Shown here: piece by piece, positions 8,244 through 16,189 of the stretch
How the letters are laid out: every line of letters begins with the position of its first letter
How positions within the stretch are numbered: the first letter of the stretch is position 1
Origin: Duncaniella freteri
Lineage (GTDB): Bacteria > Bacteroidota > Bacteroidia > Bacteroidales > Muribaculaceae
Assembly (NCBI RefSeq): GCF_004766125.1
Contig: NZ_SJSA01000002.1
Location: forward strand, 744,001 to 808,000
DNA: 64,000 nt
Direction: 5' to 3'
Notes under the pieces: generated by a model
Told to the model about the DNA's origin: nothing
The model's database searches: none
What the model saw: only the letters and a program-made list of their open reading frames with translations
Made by a program: the position numbers and the translations under genes

Positions 8244-9689
8244 TCATTTCCCAATAAGATTTAGTAACTGAATCTTTAATTCCTGAAATGACCTGTCATG
8301 AAAAAGAATCGACATTGCAATGTAAGAAACTATCCCGATAATCGTACCTGCTATAAGTTGCAGATATGGGCTCTCAGTAATAAAATATACTGAGCTGACC
8401 AATACTGACATAGCCAGGCTGTAACCTATAATCGGTAAAATCTGTCGAAACTGGCTGCGAAATCCAAAATTAAAAAACTTGTCCGTATAGTGGCAATTAA
8501 ATGCGAAAGCTATAAAATCATATACTGCCAATGCCACACACACAGCATATACATTACAAAATGCGGCTCCAAGCAAAAGAACAAATGCTATCGGCTTTTT
8601 TATAAACTCCAGTTTTAGCACCAAATCTGAACGCCCCTTAACATAGAGCAGATTCAGATTGATATTGGTCAATGGAGCCCATAATTGACCCAGACTCAAT
8701 ATCTGGAGCAAAGGCACACATGGTAACCACTTAGTACCAATGAAACATTCAATTAGGGGATGAGCAAGCACGATAAGCAGAAATAATACCGGATAAAGCA
8801 AAAAGACTGGAGGTCTCAACAGCTGGGTGTAAGCATTAACCAGATTTTGATCATTATCCTGTAATCGTGAAAGAATCGGATATGCCACTTTTATGATAAT
8901 AGCGGTAGCTGAATCAGACGGAAGACGAGCAAACTGGTTAGCACGAGTGAAATATCCGAGTTCCGCAGTCTGAAAAGCCTTACCAATTATTATGGTTGAT
9001 AGGTTTTGATAGATCGTGTTGATTAAAGAACTACAAAGCAGCTTCGACCCGAATGAAAACAATGAACGGAATGAAGTTTTAGAGAAAACAGCCAATGGCA
9101 TCCAATTTCCGCATATCCATAGAATCATAGTCCTGATACTTGCACTTAATAGACCTTGGCTTACAAGTGCCCATACACCAAAACCATTGTATGCCAATAC
9201 TATTCCAATGGTTCCTGATATTAAAATTGAGATTATCGATGCTTTAGCTTGAAGTTTGAAATCTAGGTCTATCGACAGTCTTGCGGTCTGAACAATGCTT
9301 AATGCGTTGACAATCAATGTGAGCGAGTAAACACGCGTAATCTCTGTGAGTATGGGTTGATTGTAAAAATCAGCAATAATAGGAGCAAAAAAAAACAATA
9401 TTCCATACAGTATCAATGCTACCGCCAAATTGAAATAGAATACGGTGGAGTAGTCTATTTCATCACGATCCTTTTTCTGAATCAATGCGTTTGCAAAGCC
9501 ACAGTCTAGAAATGTCTGGGAGATTGCCATAAAAATAGCCAACATCCCAATAAGTCCATAATCATCAGGCAAAAGTAACCGCGCAAGAACTATGCCTATA
9601 ATGAACTGGACAATCTGTGATCCGAAACGTTCAACGGCAGTCCAAACCATGCCACTCGCCGCCTGATGTTTAATCGATATTTGTCCCAA
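8244..9689 (-). CDS. Wzx-type polysaccharide flippase (MOP superfamily)
   Basis: The 481-residue protein is a multi-pass membrane protein with about 12-14 hydrophobic segments. Its opening SIKHQAASGMVWTAVERFGS, then ARLLLPDDYGLIGML, is typical of WzxC-like lipopolysaccharide/capsule flippases (Polysacc_synt_3). It would translocate undecaprenyl-linked repeat units across the cytoplasmic membrane. The frame begins at a TTG overlapping the LicD stop by 20 bases. The first ATG would remove the conserved amphipathic N-terminus, so the non-ATG start is favoured. Confidence 0.9.
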   Translation of the reverse strand: MGQISIKHQAASGMVWTAVERFGSQIVQFIIGIVLARLLLPDDYGLIGMLAIFMAISQTFLDCGFANALIQKKDRDEIDYSTVFYFNLAVALILYGILFFFAPIIADFYNQPILTEITRVYSLTLIVNALSIVQTARLSIDLDFKLQAKASIISILISGTIGIVLAYNGFGVWALVSQGLLSASIRTMILWICGNWMPLAVFSKTSFRSLFSFGSKLLCSSLINTIYQNLSTIIIGKAFQTAELGYFTRANQFARLPSDSATAIIIKVAYPILSRLQDNDQNLVNAYTQLLRPPVFLLYPVLFLLIVLAHPLIECFIGTKWLPCVPLLQILSLGQLWAPLTNINLNLLYVKGRSDLVLKLEFIKKPIAFVLLLGAAFCNVYAVCVALAVYDFIAFAFNCHYTDKFFNFGFRSQFRQILPIIGYSLAMSVLVSSVYFITESPYLQLIAGTIIGIVSYIAMSILFHDRSFQELKIQLLNLIGK

Positions 9690-10599
9690 ACGAAAAGAAG
9701 TGTTTAAGCTTTGATTTAAGCGAAGCCTTACGACGCAGTTCTTTTAGCACATCAGTATAGGGGATATCAAGATTAAAAAATACTTCCCCATGCATTGTAG
9801 GAGCTTTAACTGGTTTCATGTAATCTCCATATTGTGTCATTAAAATCTCATTATATCCGGAGGGAACTGGCACTTCTATATCCTCAAAGGGGAGCATCAA
9901 GGTTTCTTTGTACCAACTCAATTCTCTTGTAATCTTTTTGTGGTGCAAAGATGAGAATAAAACATCAGCCATTTGAGTGGATTTTATAGGAGAATCTACA
10001 ATTAGAGAACACATTGAAACATAACTATTTAACACCCCAATTTTTCTGACTGATAAATAATCTTTTAAATATTTAATCGGATGCCTACTAAGCAACGAAC
10101 CGTAAAGCGCATTATACATTCTTGACCGTTTAGTTTCCAATGCTGTATATATTCTCTCTCGCAGCCCATTGGAGTTATCCGGCAAAACATCCGCCACAAA
10201 AATATCAATAAATATACCTTGATTGAAATTCTGCCAAATGTCACAAGGAAGGATCGCCGCCGTATCAGACTTTCTTAATTGGGCATGACCTCGAATATAA
10301 TTCTTCTCGGTCTCTGCTGCTTGAAAGAAATATGGATATTTAAACTCTATAGGTGCGACTTCTACCAATCTTGTATAGTCATCACGTAACATAATCATAT
10401 CTATGTCATCATCCCATGGTATGAATCCTTTGTGACGTATAGCACCAATTAAAGTTCCTCCTTCAGCCCAAATCTTCAAATTATACTTTTTGCATACTTT
10501 TAGAAGCACACCAAGCATATCAAGTTGTATTTGCCACACACGTTTTGACAAGGTTGAAACTGTATAACCATTCCTGATTTCTTCAGATAAATTAATCAT
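9670..10599 (-). CDS. LicD-family phospho-substituent transferase
   Basis: This 309-residue protein has the LicD nucleotidyltransferase-fold core AEGGTLIGAIRHKGFIPWDD with the acidic cluster DDDID at residues 63-67. LicD proteins transfer phosphocholine or another phosphorylated alcohol from a CDP-linked donor onto surface glycans. A CDP-forming IspD/TarI-like enzyme two genes upstream fits this, suggesting that the capsule carries a CDP-derived substituent. No choline uptake or kinase genes are visible, so phosphocholine itself is unproven. The start is an ATG 9 bases after the epimerase stop. Confidence 0.87.
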   Translation of the reverse strand: MINLSEEIRNGYTVSTLSKRVWQIQLDMLGVLLKVCKKYNLKIWAEGGTLIGAIRHKGFIPWDDDIDMIMLRDDYTRLVEVAPIEFKYPYFFQAAETEKNYIRGHAQLRKSDTAAILPCDIWQNFNQGIFIDIFVADVLPDNSNGLRERIYTALETKRSRMYNALYGSLLSRHPIKYLKDYLSVRKIGVLNSYVSMCSLIVDSPIKSTQMADVLFSSLHHKKITRELSWYKETLMLPFEDIEVPVPSGYNEILMTQYGDYMKPVKAPTMHGEVFFNLDIPYTDVLKELRRKASLKSKLKHFFSFGTNID

Positions 10600-10608
10600 A
10601 AACTTACA

Positions 10609-11619
10609 TTATTTATCAATAGAGGTCATATCACTTATACATTCCTTTATATTTAAGATAATATCCCCGCATGGTTTCCATCCTAAAGATCTTAATTTTG
10701 TAGAATCTAATATTCCTTGCGATATTATTGGCGGATTCAAATCTTTTGGAATGTTAAATTTCACCTTTACTCCCGCTCCTATTGCAACAGCCTCAGCAAA
10801 ATCTCTGATTGTCATAGCAATATCCGAAATATTATACGCATTTGACGAAGCACCATTTAACAAAATATATAGCAATCCAGATACACAATCTATAATATAG
10901 CACCAAGATCGTTTCAGAAGACCAGGACTATTGAGCTCAATATCCTCTCCATGAGCGGCCTTTCTTAAAAATTGCGCATAGGCTCTATCATCAGTATCAA
11001 GAAAGTTCGGTCCGAATATGTGACATGGACGTGCTATTACTACATCAAGATTATACTCATCAACATAACTAATACACAAGTTTTCAGATAATCTCTTAGA
11101 TAAAGGATAACATCCCCTTGGATTGAGAATATCTATATATCCATCTGCTTCTTCGTTACAATTTTCACCACCAGTCTCTCCATAAACTTCCCCTGAAGAA
11201 ACAAAAAGGAATCTTTTTAATCCATGCGTTTTGCTATAGTCAAGTAGATTCTGAACGCCTAGAACATTTGTTAGGATTGTCTCTACCGGTTTTTGATTAA
11301 AGTTCGCTGGATTAGCATTACTTGCACAATCCACTATGTAATCAAAATTCTCTGCACATGATAATGGGTTGACAATATCATGTTCTATAATATGGAAATT
11401 TTCATTCCCAATGTACTCTCCAAAAATCGTCTTTAATCGATCAAAGGATCTACCCATCACATATATTTCGCATTTCAAATTTGGATTTGTCAATAATGTA
11501 TGAGCAAACGCACTACCTATCAATCCGGATGCGCCGACAATCAGTATTTTTGATCTATCAAGTTTCTCCCAATTTAAAGGAAGTAAACTCAATTCTTTAA
11601 TTCGAGTAATTGTCCTCAT
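10609..11619 (-). CDS. NAD-dependent epimerase/dehydratase
   Basis: An extended SDR of 336 residues. It has the Rossmann motif ILIVGASGLIGSAF near the N-terminus, a serine/glycine segment LFVSSGEVYG and the catalytic YPLSK (YxxxK). The general layout resembles UDP-glucuronate decarboxylase/4,6-dehydratase-like sugar-nucleotide enzymes. Position between the cytidylyltransferase and LicD suggests that it modifies the sugar or alcohol moiety that is activated here. I chose the ATG at 11619, which overlaps the preceding stop as ATGA, over a TTG nine bases upstream. Substrate unknown. Confidence 0.85.
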   Translation of the reverse strand: MRTITRIKELSLLPLNWEKLDRSKILIVGASGLIGSAFAHTLLTNPNLKCEIYVMGRSFDRLKTIFGEYIGNENFHIIEHDIVNPLSCAENFDYIVDCASNANPANFNQKPVETILTNVLGVQNLLDYSKTHGLKRFLFVSSGEVYGETGGENCNEEADGYIDILNPRGCYPLSKRLSENLCISYVDEYNLDVVIARPCHIFGPNFLDTDDRAYAQFLRKAAHGEDIELNSPGLLKRSWCYIIDCVSGLLYILLNGASSNAYNISDIAMTIRDFAEAVAIGAGVKVKFNIPKDLNPPIISQGILDSTKLRSLGWKPCGDIILNIKECISDMTSIDK

Positions 11620-12335
11620 TTTAACCAATTTTCCTTTGAGATGTGCATCAAGGCTTTTAGGATTTCCAAATCTTCAATTGTTGTAACTTTAATATTCTTC
11701 TCAGACCCTGGCACAATATGCATCTCTGATAATCCTAATTCAGCAATCAAGGTGCATGAAGCCACAGAATTTGTAATATTATTTTCTGCTGCGAGCTTAT
11801 GAGCAGCCAAAATGTTTTTAAGCCTAAATGTTTGAGGTGTTTGTGTTCTAATTAATTTATCTCTCGGAATTGAAACCTTAGAACTGAAACCATCTTCACT
11901 TTCTAAAATAGCTTCTTTACATTTGATTCCGGTTATAGCATAACCATATCGTTTACATATGGCTATGTTCGAAGAGATTATGTCTTGCGATATAAGGGGT
12001 CTTACAGCATCATGAATCAATACAAGATCGTCATCCTCACACCCTGCGTCTTTAAGCCCCACAAGTCCATTATAAATGGATCTTTGACCATTTTCGCCAC
12101 CCTCAAACATCCATCGAAGCTTATCTATTGAGAACTGGTTTGCATATGATTGTAAAACTGTTTCCCACCCTTGCAGACATACAACACCTATCGCATCTAT
12201 GTTTGGGTGTAATTGAAACGCTTTAAGGGTATGGATTATGATAGGACAGTTATCTACATGCATAAACTGCTTTGGTATATCCTGCCCCATTCGGTTTCCT
12301 GAACCTCCAGCGATTATAAGTGCATAATTACTCAT
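11616..12335 (-). CDS. IspD/TarI-family cytidylyltransferase
   Basis: The 239-residue enzyme has the N-terminal nucleotide-binding loop ALIIAGGSGNRMGQDIPKQF, HDAVRPLIS and the TPQTFRL segment shared by IspD (CDP-methylerythritol synthase) and TarI (CDP-ribitol synthase). Because it lies in a capsule operon next to an epimerase and LicD, a capsule-specific role making a CDP-alcohol donor is likelier than isoprenoid synthesis. IspD and TarI cannot be separated by eye. The upstream gap of 87 bp shows no obvious promoter box. Confidence 0.82.
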   Translation of the reverse strand: MSNYALIIAGGSGNRMGQDIPKQFMHVDNCPIIIHTLKAFQLHPNIDAIGVVCLQGWETVLQSYANQFSIDKLRWMFEGGENGQRSIYNGLVGLKDAGCEDDDLVLIHDAVRPLISQDIISSNIAICKRYGYAITGIKCKEAILESEDGFSSKVSIPRDKLIRTQTPQTFRLKNILAAHKLAAENNITNSVASCTLIAELGLSEMHIVPGSEKNIKVTTIEDLEILKALMHISKENWLK

Positions 12336-12422
12336 TATTTTATTCGATGCGTTGTAGTTAAATTATATTAAGCTAAATGGAATACACTGTGGTAATATTT
12401 CGTAACATCGAGGGTGCTAACA

Positions 12423-13127
12423 TTAGATTATGGACGGAAGATATTTGGACGCATGGAAACGCAGTGCATGCAAGGCTCTCTGCATTCCAGTATCAGTAAC
12501 AACAGCCTCCTTGTCTGTGATGTAATCAAGATGACTTACCACAAGTTTGCGTTTGAACAGGTTCTGGTCCTTCTCGTACGCCCAAAGGTCAGAGCAAAGC
12601 AACGCAGTCACCTGATGTACGATATCATAATCGCTTTGTGCTTCCGCGCTCATTCCGGTGATAAAGTTATTGTACCAACGATCAACACATTTGGATACCC
12701 ATTCAAGGGGACGTCCAAAATATGTCCTGTTCCTTTTCCCGATTTCTTCCAATAATGAATGGAACAGCACGTATATGTCAATACTTTTGTCTCCTTGTAT
12801 ATAGGCTTCAAATGCATCAAGCCTGTAACTGTCTATATAAGCCGTATCCGCGGGAGTGCTGTAGGCTATACGGTGTATAATGTCGAATATGTATATGATA
12901 ATCAGCGAGTCTCCTCTGGTCATCGAGACGATGGCAGCCTCTACAAGATTCACCCAATCCTTGGCAATGATCCTGATTTCTCTCTGCTCCTTGTCTAAAG
13001 GACCGTTGGTCACGAACAGACCGGCTCCATTGGCGGCATGTATTATACGATTAGCAAAGTCCCATATCTCGTCAACATTGCTGAAGTCAACAAACTGTAT
13101 ATCAAGTTCTCGATCCTTACCTTTCAT
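12423..13127 (-). CDS. Unrecognised protein in the upxZ position of the capsule operon
   Basis: A 234-residue soluble protein that I do not recognise. It has no signal peptide or membrane segment. It is rich in aromatic and acidic residues, with segments such as FSNVDEIWDFANRII, YSTPADTAYIDSYRLDAF and VHQVTALLCSDLWAYEKDQ, and looks mostly helical. In Bacteroides capsule loci the gene after the antiterminator upxY is upxZ, an inhibitor of competing antiterminators. This gene has that position but is longer and not obviously similar. A regulatory role is inferred from position only. ATG start; 332 bp separate it from the gene upstream. Confidence 0.7.
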   Translation of the reverse strand: MKGKDRELDIQFVDFSNVDEIWDFANRIIHAANGAGLFVTNGPLDKEQREIRIIAKDWVNLVEAAIVSMTRGDSLIIIYIFDIIHRIAYSTPADTAYIDSYRLDAFEAYIQGDKSIDIYVLFHSLLEEIGKRNRTYFGRPLEWVSKCVDRWYNNFITGMSAEAQSDYDIVHQVTALLCSDLWAYEKDQNLFKRKLVVSHLDYITDKEAVVTDTGMQRALHALRFHASKYLPSII

Positions 13128-13459
13128 AGTGTTAATGTAATATAAGAATATGACGACACCTGATGTATCTTATTATCGGTATTTTCCGGAGCATACGTCT
13201 ATCTGTCGAACGTAGAGGCAATAATAGAATAACTGAAGCTTGACTGATCTGTAGTGATGTTTGAACTGAGCAGTTCAGGACACTTCTGTGCCAAATCCTT
13301 TACAACAATTTTTGTCTGTTTATATAATCAAATGACCTGACAAGGTTTTGATGCAAGCTGACAACCTTATTCAGCAAGTCTCACTACCGGATAAACTCCC
13401 ATCGACTTTTATGCATCAATATGACTCAGCAACTGCTCTATAGATATATATGATCAACC
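13128..13459. other. 332-bp leader/gap between the fusion regulator and the next capsule gene
   Basis: No gene is supported. It contains a tight dyad TGAACTG-AG-CAGTTCA at 13262-13277 and a longer stem pairing AAGGTT with AACCTT around 13343-13370. No TAnnTTTG box was seen in the operon direction. A long structured untranslated stretch early in the operon is where an UpxY-like antiterminator would be expected to matter, but this is inference. Confidence 0.45.
13262..13277. repeat. 7-bp perfect dyad in capsule operon gap
   Basis: TGAACTG and CAGTTCA separated by two bases. It could be a short RNA hairpin or an operator; nothing distinguishes these from sequence alone. Confidence 0.5.
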
Positions 13460-14875
13460 CTATATTCGTTCTAGTTGGCACGCATGAACATCTATACGGA
13501 ACTCATACCCATTGTCGGTATCAAGCTTCACACGGAATATCGCAGATCCGCACTCAGTTTTGATGATATCCTCCACCGTGGCGACGCGGTTGCCAAAACC
13601 CGCCTTAATCAGTATGACCGTTTCCCCCAGTTTGGGGGTCAATGAACCAAGAGGATGGATTTCGATGTCGGGAGTGAACAAGCCTATCGCCCTCTGAAAA
13701 CGTTCCATATCGTGTTGGGGAACTACTGCATAGGGCGAACCGGGGATACCAAGGACACGGTAACACCATGCCTTGTCACCTATGGCATTGAACATAGGCA
13801 TGATTTTTTCGGGATAGCTCCTAAAGAACACTGTCCGATCTATGAATGGACGTTCTTTCTTTCTCTTTCTATTGCCGCTCCGCTTTAAAATTGTCTCGCA
13901 GGGATAGTACAGCAATGGGCAAGGACGGATTTTATCGTATATTTCCTTACGCAGTTCGTCATATCTAACACCTTTGCGCATCTGCATGACGTACCACCTC
14001 GGCATCCCGCTGGTCAGCATTGTATTTACAACGGACATACATGCATTTTTGCCATCATTCGGAACTGATGCCGGGGTACAGAATTCCGGAATCGAGTATG
14101 GGGCGGAATCTCCGACATACCCCAATGCTTCCGAAGCCGACAGACCGCTCCTGACGACACATGCTACCCACATTGATCGCACAAGTTCGTCGGGCTCGAA
14201 CTCCAGTTCATCAATGTGGGACTTGAAAACGGAACGCACGCCGGAGGAGATTGCAACTTTCAGCTGACGAGATGTGAGTTCCGACTGATGTATGTTAAAA
14301 ACATAGTCCCTCCTTTTGCCAATGTTGCGCATCAGAATGGAGAGGCTCACTCCGTCATAATCCTGCATATTCTCTTTTTTTAGACGGCTCACACTATCAA
14401 GAGAAATCGCCCCATTAAGCATAGAGAACAGGACCATGTCCATAAATACATTGTACCTATTGTCTTCTCGTTCCTTCAATGAATCACGTAGAAAGGAAAG
14501 GATACCGTCAAAGACGGAGACACCCAAAAGCGCGGGGACACTTCTAAGTTCGGAGAGCGATTTGGAAATCGACCTTGCGGCATTATTCTGTTTGATCATC
14601 CCCGCTTTAGCAGCGTCCTTGACCATACCGTTAAGGCTGTTCAAATGCCTTGTGACTGTACTCACGGCAAGTCCCTGGCACAACAGATCTATAGCCCAGT
14701 CAGCCATCATCATTTCCGACAGATCAGCAACATGGATACGATGACCAGCAAGGAATATTTCTAGTTCGGATATTGTCTTACGGTATCTCATACCGCTTTC
14801 TGAACTGACGCCGGAAAGTCTTGATCGGAAAAATTCGAGAAACTGCTTGTTTGAATATCTCTTGTTATCAGACAT
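13460..14875 (-). CDS. Tyrosine-recombinase-like / NusG (UpxY-like) fusion regulator
   Basis: The 471-residue protein has two halves. Residues about 8-270 follow a tyrosine recombinase: a core-binding helical region (LAVSTVTRHLNSLNGMVKDA), then a degenerate catalytic domain. Aligned by eye, the first catalytic Arg is lost (NGAISLDSVSRL, residues 154-165), HxxR is ExxR (230-233), the LGH histidine is Asp256 and the nucleophile Tyr is Phe265, nine residues later as in true enzymes. Residues 292-400 match the NusG N-terminal domain, starting PRWYVMQMRKG, with ERPFIDRTVFFRS; residues 413-471 match the KOW domain. As the first gene behind an invertible promoter it probably acts as the locus-specific antiterminator; the dead recombinase half may bind DNA. 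Confidence 0.85.
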   Translation of the reverse strand: MSDNKRYSNKQFLEFFRSRLSGVSSESGMRYRKTISELEIFLAGHRIHVADLSEMMMADWAIDLLCQGLAVSTVTRHLNSLNGMVKDAAKAGMIKQNNAARSISKSLSELRSVPALLGVSVFDGILSFLRDSLKEREDNRYNVFMDMVLFSMLNGAISLDSVSRLKKENMQDYDGVSLSILMRNIGKRRDYVFNIHQSELTSRQLKVAISSGVRSVFKSHIDELEFEPDELVRSMWVACVVRSGLSASEALGYVGDSAPYSIPEFCTPASVPNDGKNACMSVVNTMLTSGMPRWYVMQMRKGVRYDELRKEIYDKIRPCPLLYYPCETILKRSGNRKRKKERPFIDRTVFFRSYPEKIMPMFNAIGDKAWCYRVLGIPGSPYAVVPQHDMERFQRAIGLFTPDIEIHPLGSLTPKLGETVILIKAGFGNRVATVEDIIKTECGSAIFRVKLDTDNGYEFRIDVHACQLERI

Positions 14876-15010
14876 TTAGACAATAGTATATTTTTACCGT
14901 TTCCGACTTTCTTTACAATTCTTCTCTTCCCTCCATCTTGGAGTCTCCTGACCCACTGACAGAGGTGACGATGGCTCTTCTCGATAAAATATCTTCATAA
15001 TATAAGATCT

Positions 15011-15030
15011 GACACCATAGTTACGGTGTC
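15011..15030. repeat. Hairpin in capsule leader
   Basis: GACACC and GGTGTC pair around an 8-base spacer, just outside the left inverted repeat of the invertible segment and within the expected 5' leader of the capsule transcript. It may be an RNA element recognised by the antiterminator, or a DNA site with recombinase-like arm and spacer geometry. No second copy was seen near the right repeat. Confidence 0.5.
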
Positions 15031-15032
15031 AC

Positions 15033-15050
15033 AATCTCTTGGCAAGAGAT
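15033..15050. repeat. Left inverted repeat of invertible segment
   Basis: AATCTCTTGGCAAGAGAT. Its reverse complement is at 15225-15242. The inner 17 bases are themselves a perfect palindrome (8-bp arms) around one central G. Confidence 0.85.
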
Positions 15051-15188
15051 TTGGATGGATGGAGATGCTTCAGATAATCAATAAGTTACATGTATTAGAT
15101 TTAATAAAATTCTTAACAATCCCATATCTTTATCACTTTTACACTGGAATATACCTCATTAAATTAACCGGAGTAAATTTGCTCAGTT

Positions 15189-15218
15189 CAAACTTATTAG
15201 TTACTTTTGTCACTGAAA
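15189..15218 (-). promoter_or_regulatory. Capsule operon promoter inside the switch
   Basis: On the minus strand TTTC (complement of 15215-15218) is followed 18 bases later by TAAGTTTG (complement of 15189-15196), close to the Bacteroides consensus TTTG - about 19-20 - TAnnTTTG. Transcription would start near 15182 and give a leader of about 300 bases before the ATG at 14875. A plus-strand TAAATTTG at 15174-15181 lacks a matching upstream box. Confidence 0.6.
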
Positions 15219-15224
15219 TTAAGT

Positions 15225-15242
15225 ATCTCTTGCCAAGAGATT
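15225..15242. repeat. Right inverted repeat of invertible segment
   Basis: ATCTCTTGCCAAGAGATT, exact reverse complement of 15033-15050. Confidence 0.85.
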
Positions 15243-15411
15243 TGAAGATATTTGAAGGGAAATATCCATATTAAAAATAAAGCAGAGATGTCTCAAGCAA
15301 TATGGATGACTTTATTTTTATCATTCACATGTCAGGTTGGCCTGAACAATATTTCCTGATACGTTGTTCTTGATTATGAATTAACTAATTTAGAAATTAA
15401 AAAAGTCTGAT

Positions 15412-15576
15412 ATGAAAAAGTACATCTGTAATGTTTGCGAATATGTATATGACCCTGCAAACGGAGACCCTGAAAGCGGCATTCCTGCCGGAACTGCCTT
15501 TGAAGATATACCCGATGATTGGACATGCCCATTGTGTGGCGTCGGCAAAGATGATTTCAGCCCTGTTGACGAGTAA
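15412..15576 (+). CDS. Rubredoxin
   Basis: A 54-residue protein, complete from ATG to TAA. It has two CxxC iron knuckles, CNVC at residues 6-9 and CPLC at 39-42, and the classic YVYDP and DWTCP segments. Rubredoxins hold one Fe(Cys)4 centre and carry electrons in the cytoplasm, in anaerobes often to oxygen- or peroxide-detoxifying enzymes. It is monocistronic, followed by a strong terminator. It lies on the other side of the invertible capsule promoter, so when the switch is flipped the promoter would point toward it from about 170 bp away. Confidence 0.96.
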   Translation: MKKYICNVCEYVYDPANGDPESGIPAGTAFEDIPDDWTCPLCGVGKDDFSPVDE

Positions 15577-15614
15577 TCATTTCTCCTCTCTCCTACATTG
15601 TTCTCGCAAGACAT

Positions 15615-15661
15615 AAAAAGATGGTCCGTACAATTTTTCAATGTACGGACCATCTTTTTTT
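15615..15661. terminator. Strong bidirectional rho-independent terminator
   Basis: AAAAAGATGGTCCGTACA pairs fully with TGTACGGACCATCTTTTT across a 9-base loop. T-runs on both sides serve the rubredoxin gene and the converging DUF4293 gene. Confidence 0.9.
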
Positions 15662-15675
15662 AATATATTTCGTTA

Positions 15676-16110
15676 TTATCTGAGTCGGTTGTAGGAGTTA
15701 AGCAGCTTTATATCATGATTTATCCCTTTCACACCGAGGATTTCAAGCAATGCCGCTATTGGCAGGAGTATATCCCATACACTGAAATTGGCTTCAATTC
15801 CTTCGGCACGCGCCTCCTTGAATAGTGCGAAGCATACTGTCGCAATTACCGCAAGCGTGAGCATAAGGCTGACGACAAGCACTGTGCGCTGAAGCGGAAG
15901 ATTACGATAAAGAAACATGTCGATGAGCAGTAGGATGATAATAGCACACACAGGTATGAGGATTCCATACTCAGCCATAGTGTAAAGAGGCTCGGTAACG
16001 ACAGGGCTCTGCGAAAGGATTTCGATTTCGCCATAAGGAACAATCAGAAATACAGCCATCGCGATGATAGACAGAAAGATATAGACTGTCTGAATTCTCT
16101 GAATCTGCAT
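15676..16110 (-). CDS. DUF4293 membrane protein
   Basis: The 144-residue protein begins MQIQRIQTVYIFLSIIAMAV and has four hydrophobic segments, matching the small DUF4293 family found throughout Bacteroidetes. Function is not known. It stands alone, with its own promoter-like box just upstream and a shared terminator downstream, so it is not part of the neighbouring B12 uptake operon. Confidence 0.85.
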   Translation of the reverse strand: MQIQRIQTVYIFLSIIAMAVFLIVPYGEIEILSQSPVVTEPLYTMAEYGILIPVCAIIILLLIDMFLYRNLPLQRTVLVVSLMLTLAVIATVCFALFKEARAEGIEANFSVWDILLPIAALLEILGVKGINHDIKLLNSYNRLR

Positions 16111-16150
16111 AAGAATTTTCTAATTTTAGTTGTTGGACTTAATTTTTAAT

Positions 16151-16181
16151 CAAAAGTACTAAAATTTTAACAATCCCCAAG
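16151..16181 (-). promoter_or_regulatory. Promoter for the DUF4293 gene
   Basis: On the minus strand CTTGG lies about 18 bases before TACTTTTG (complement of 16151-16158), a TAnnTTTG match. The predicted leader is about 35 bases. Confidence 0.5.
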
Positions 16182-16189
16182 CCGATTAG

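Larger units (their letters stand above)
15033..15242. promoter_or_regulatory. Invertible promoter segment of the capsule locus
   Basis: Two 18-bp copies of AATCTCTTGGCAAGAGAT in opposite orientation enclose 174 bp of AT-rich DNA with a Bacteroides-like promoter. This is the arrangement of phase-variable Bacteroides capsule promoters. In the orientation seen, the better promoter points left toward the capsule genes (ON). After inversion it would point right toward rubredoxin. No invertase gene is adjacent unless the fused recombinase-like protein acts, which its lost residues argue against. Confidence 0.8.

Noticed and set aside
13460..14300. Treating the fusion gene as an active promoter invertase
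   Set aside because: The catalytic Tyr and two other key positions are replaced, so catalysis is unlikely; the integrase at 53890 or a distant invertase is a better candidate.
15034..15050. Reading the palindrome as a simple terminator
   Set aside because: No T-run follows, and an exact inverted second copy 191 bp away points to a recombination or operator site.
15026..15274. 82-codon plus-strand frame across the invertible segment
   Set aside because: It spans both inverted repeats and the promoter, shows no motif, and would be broken by inversion.
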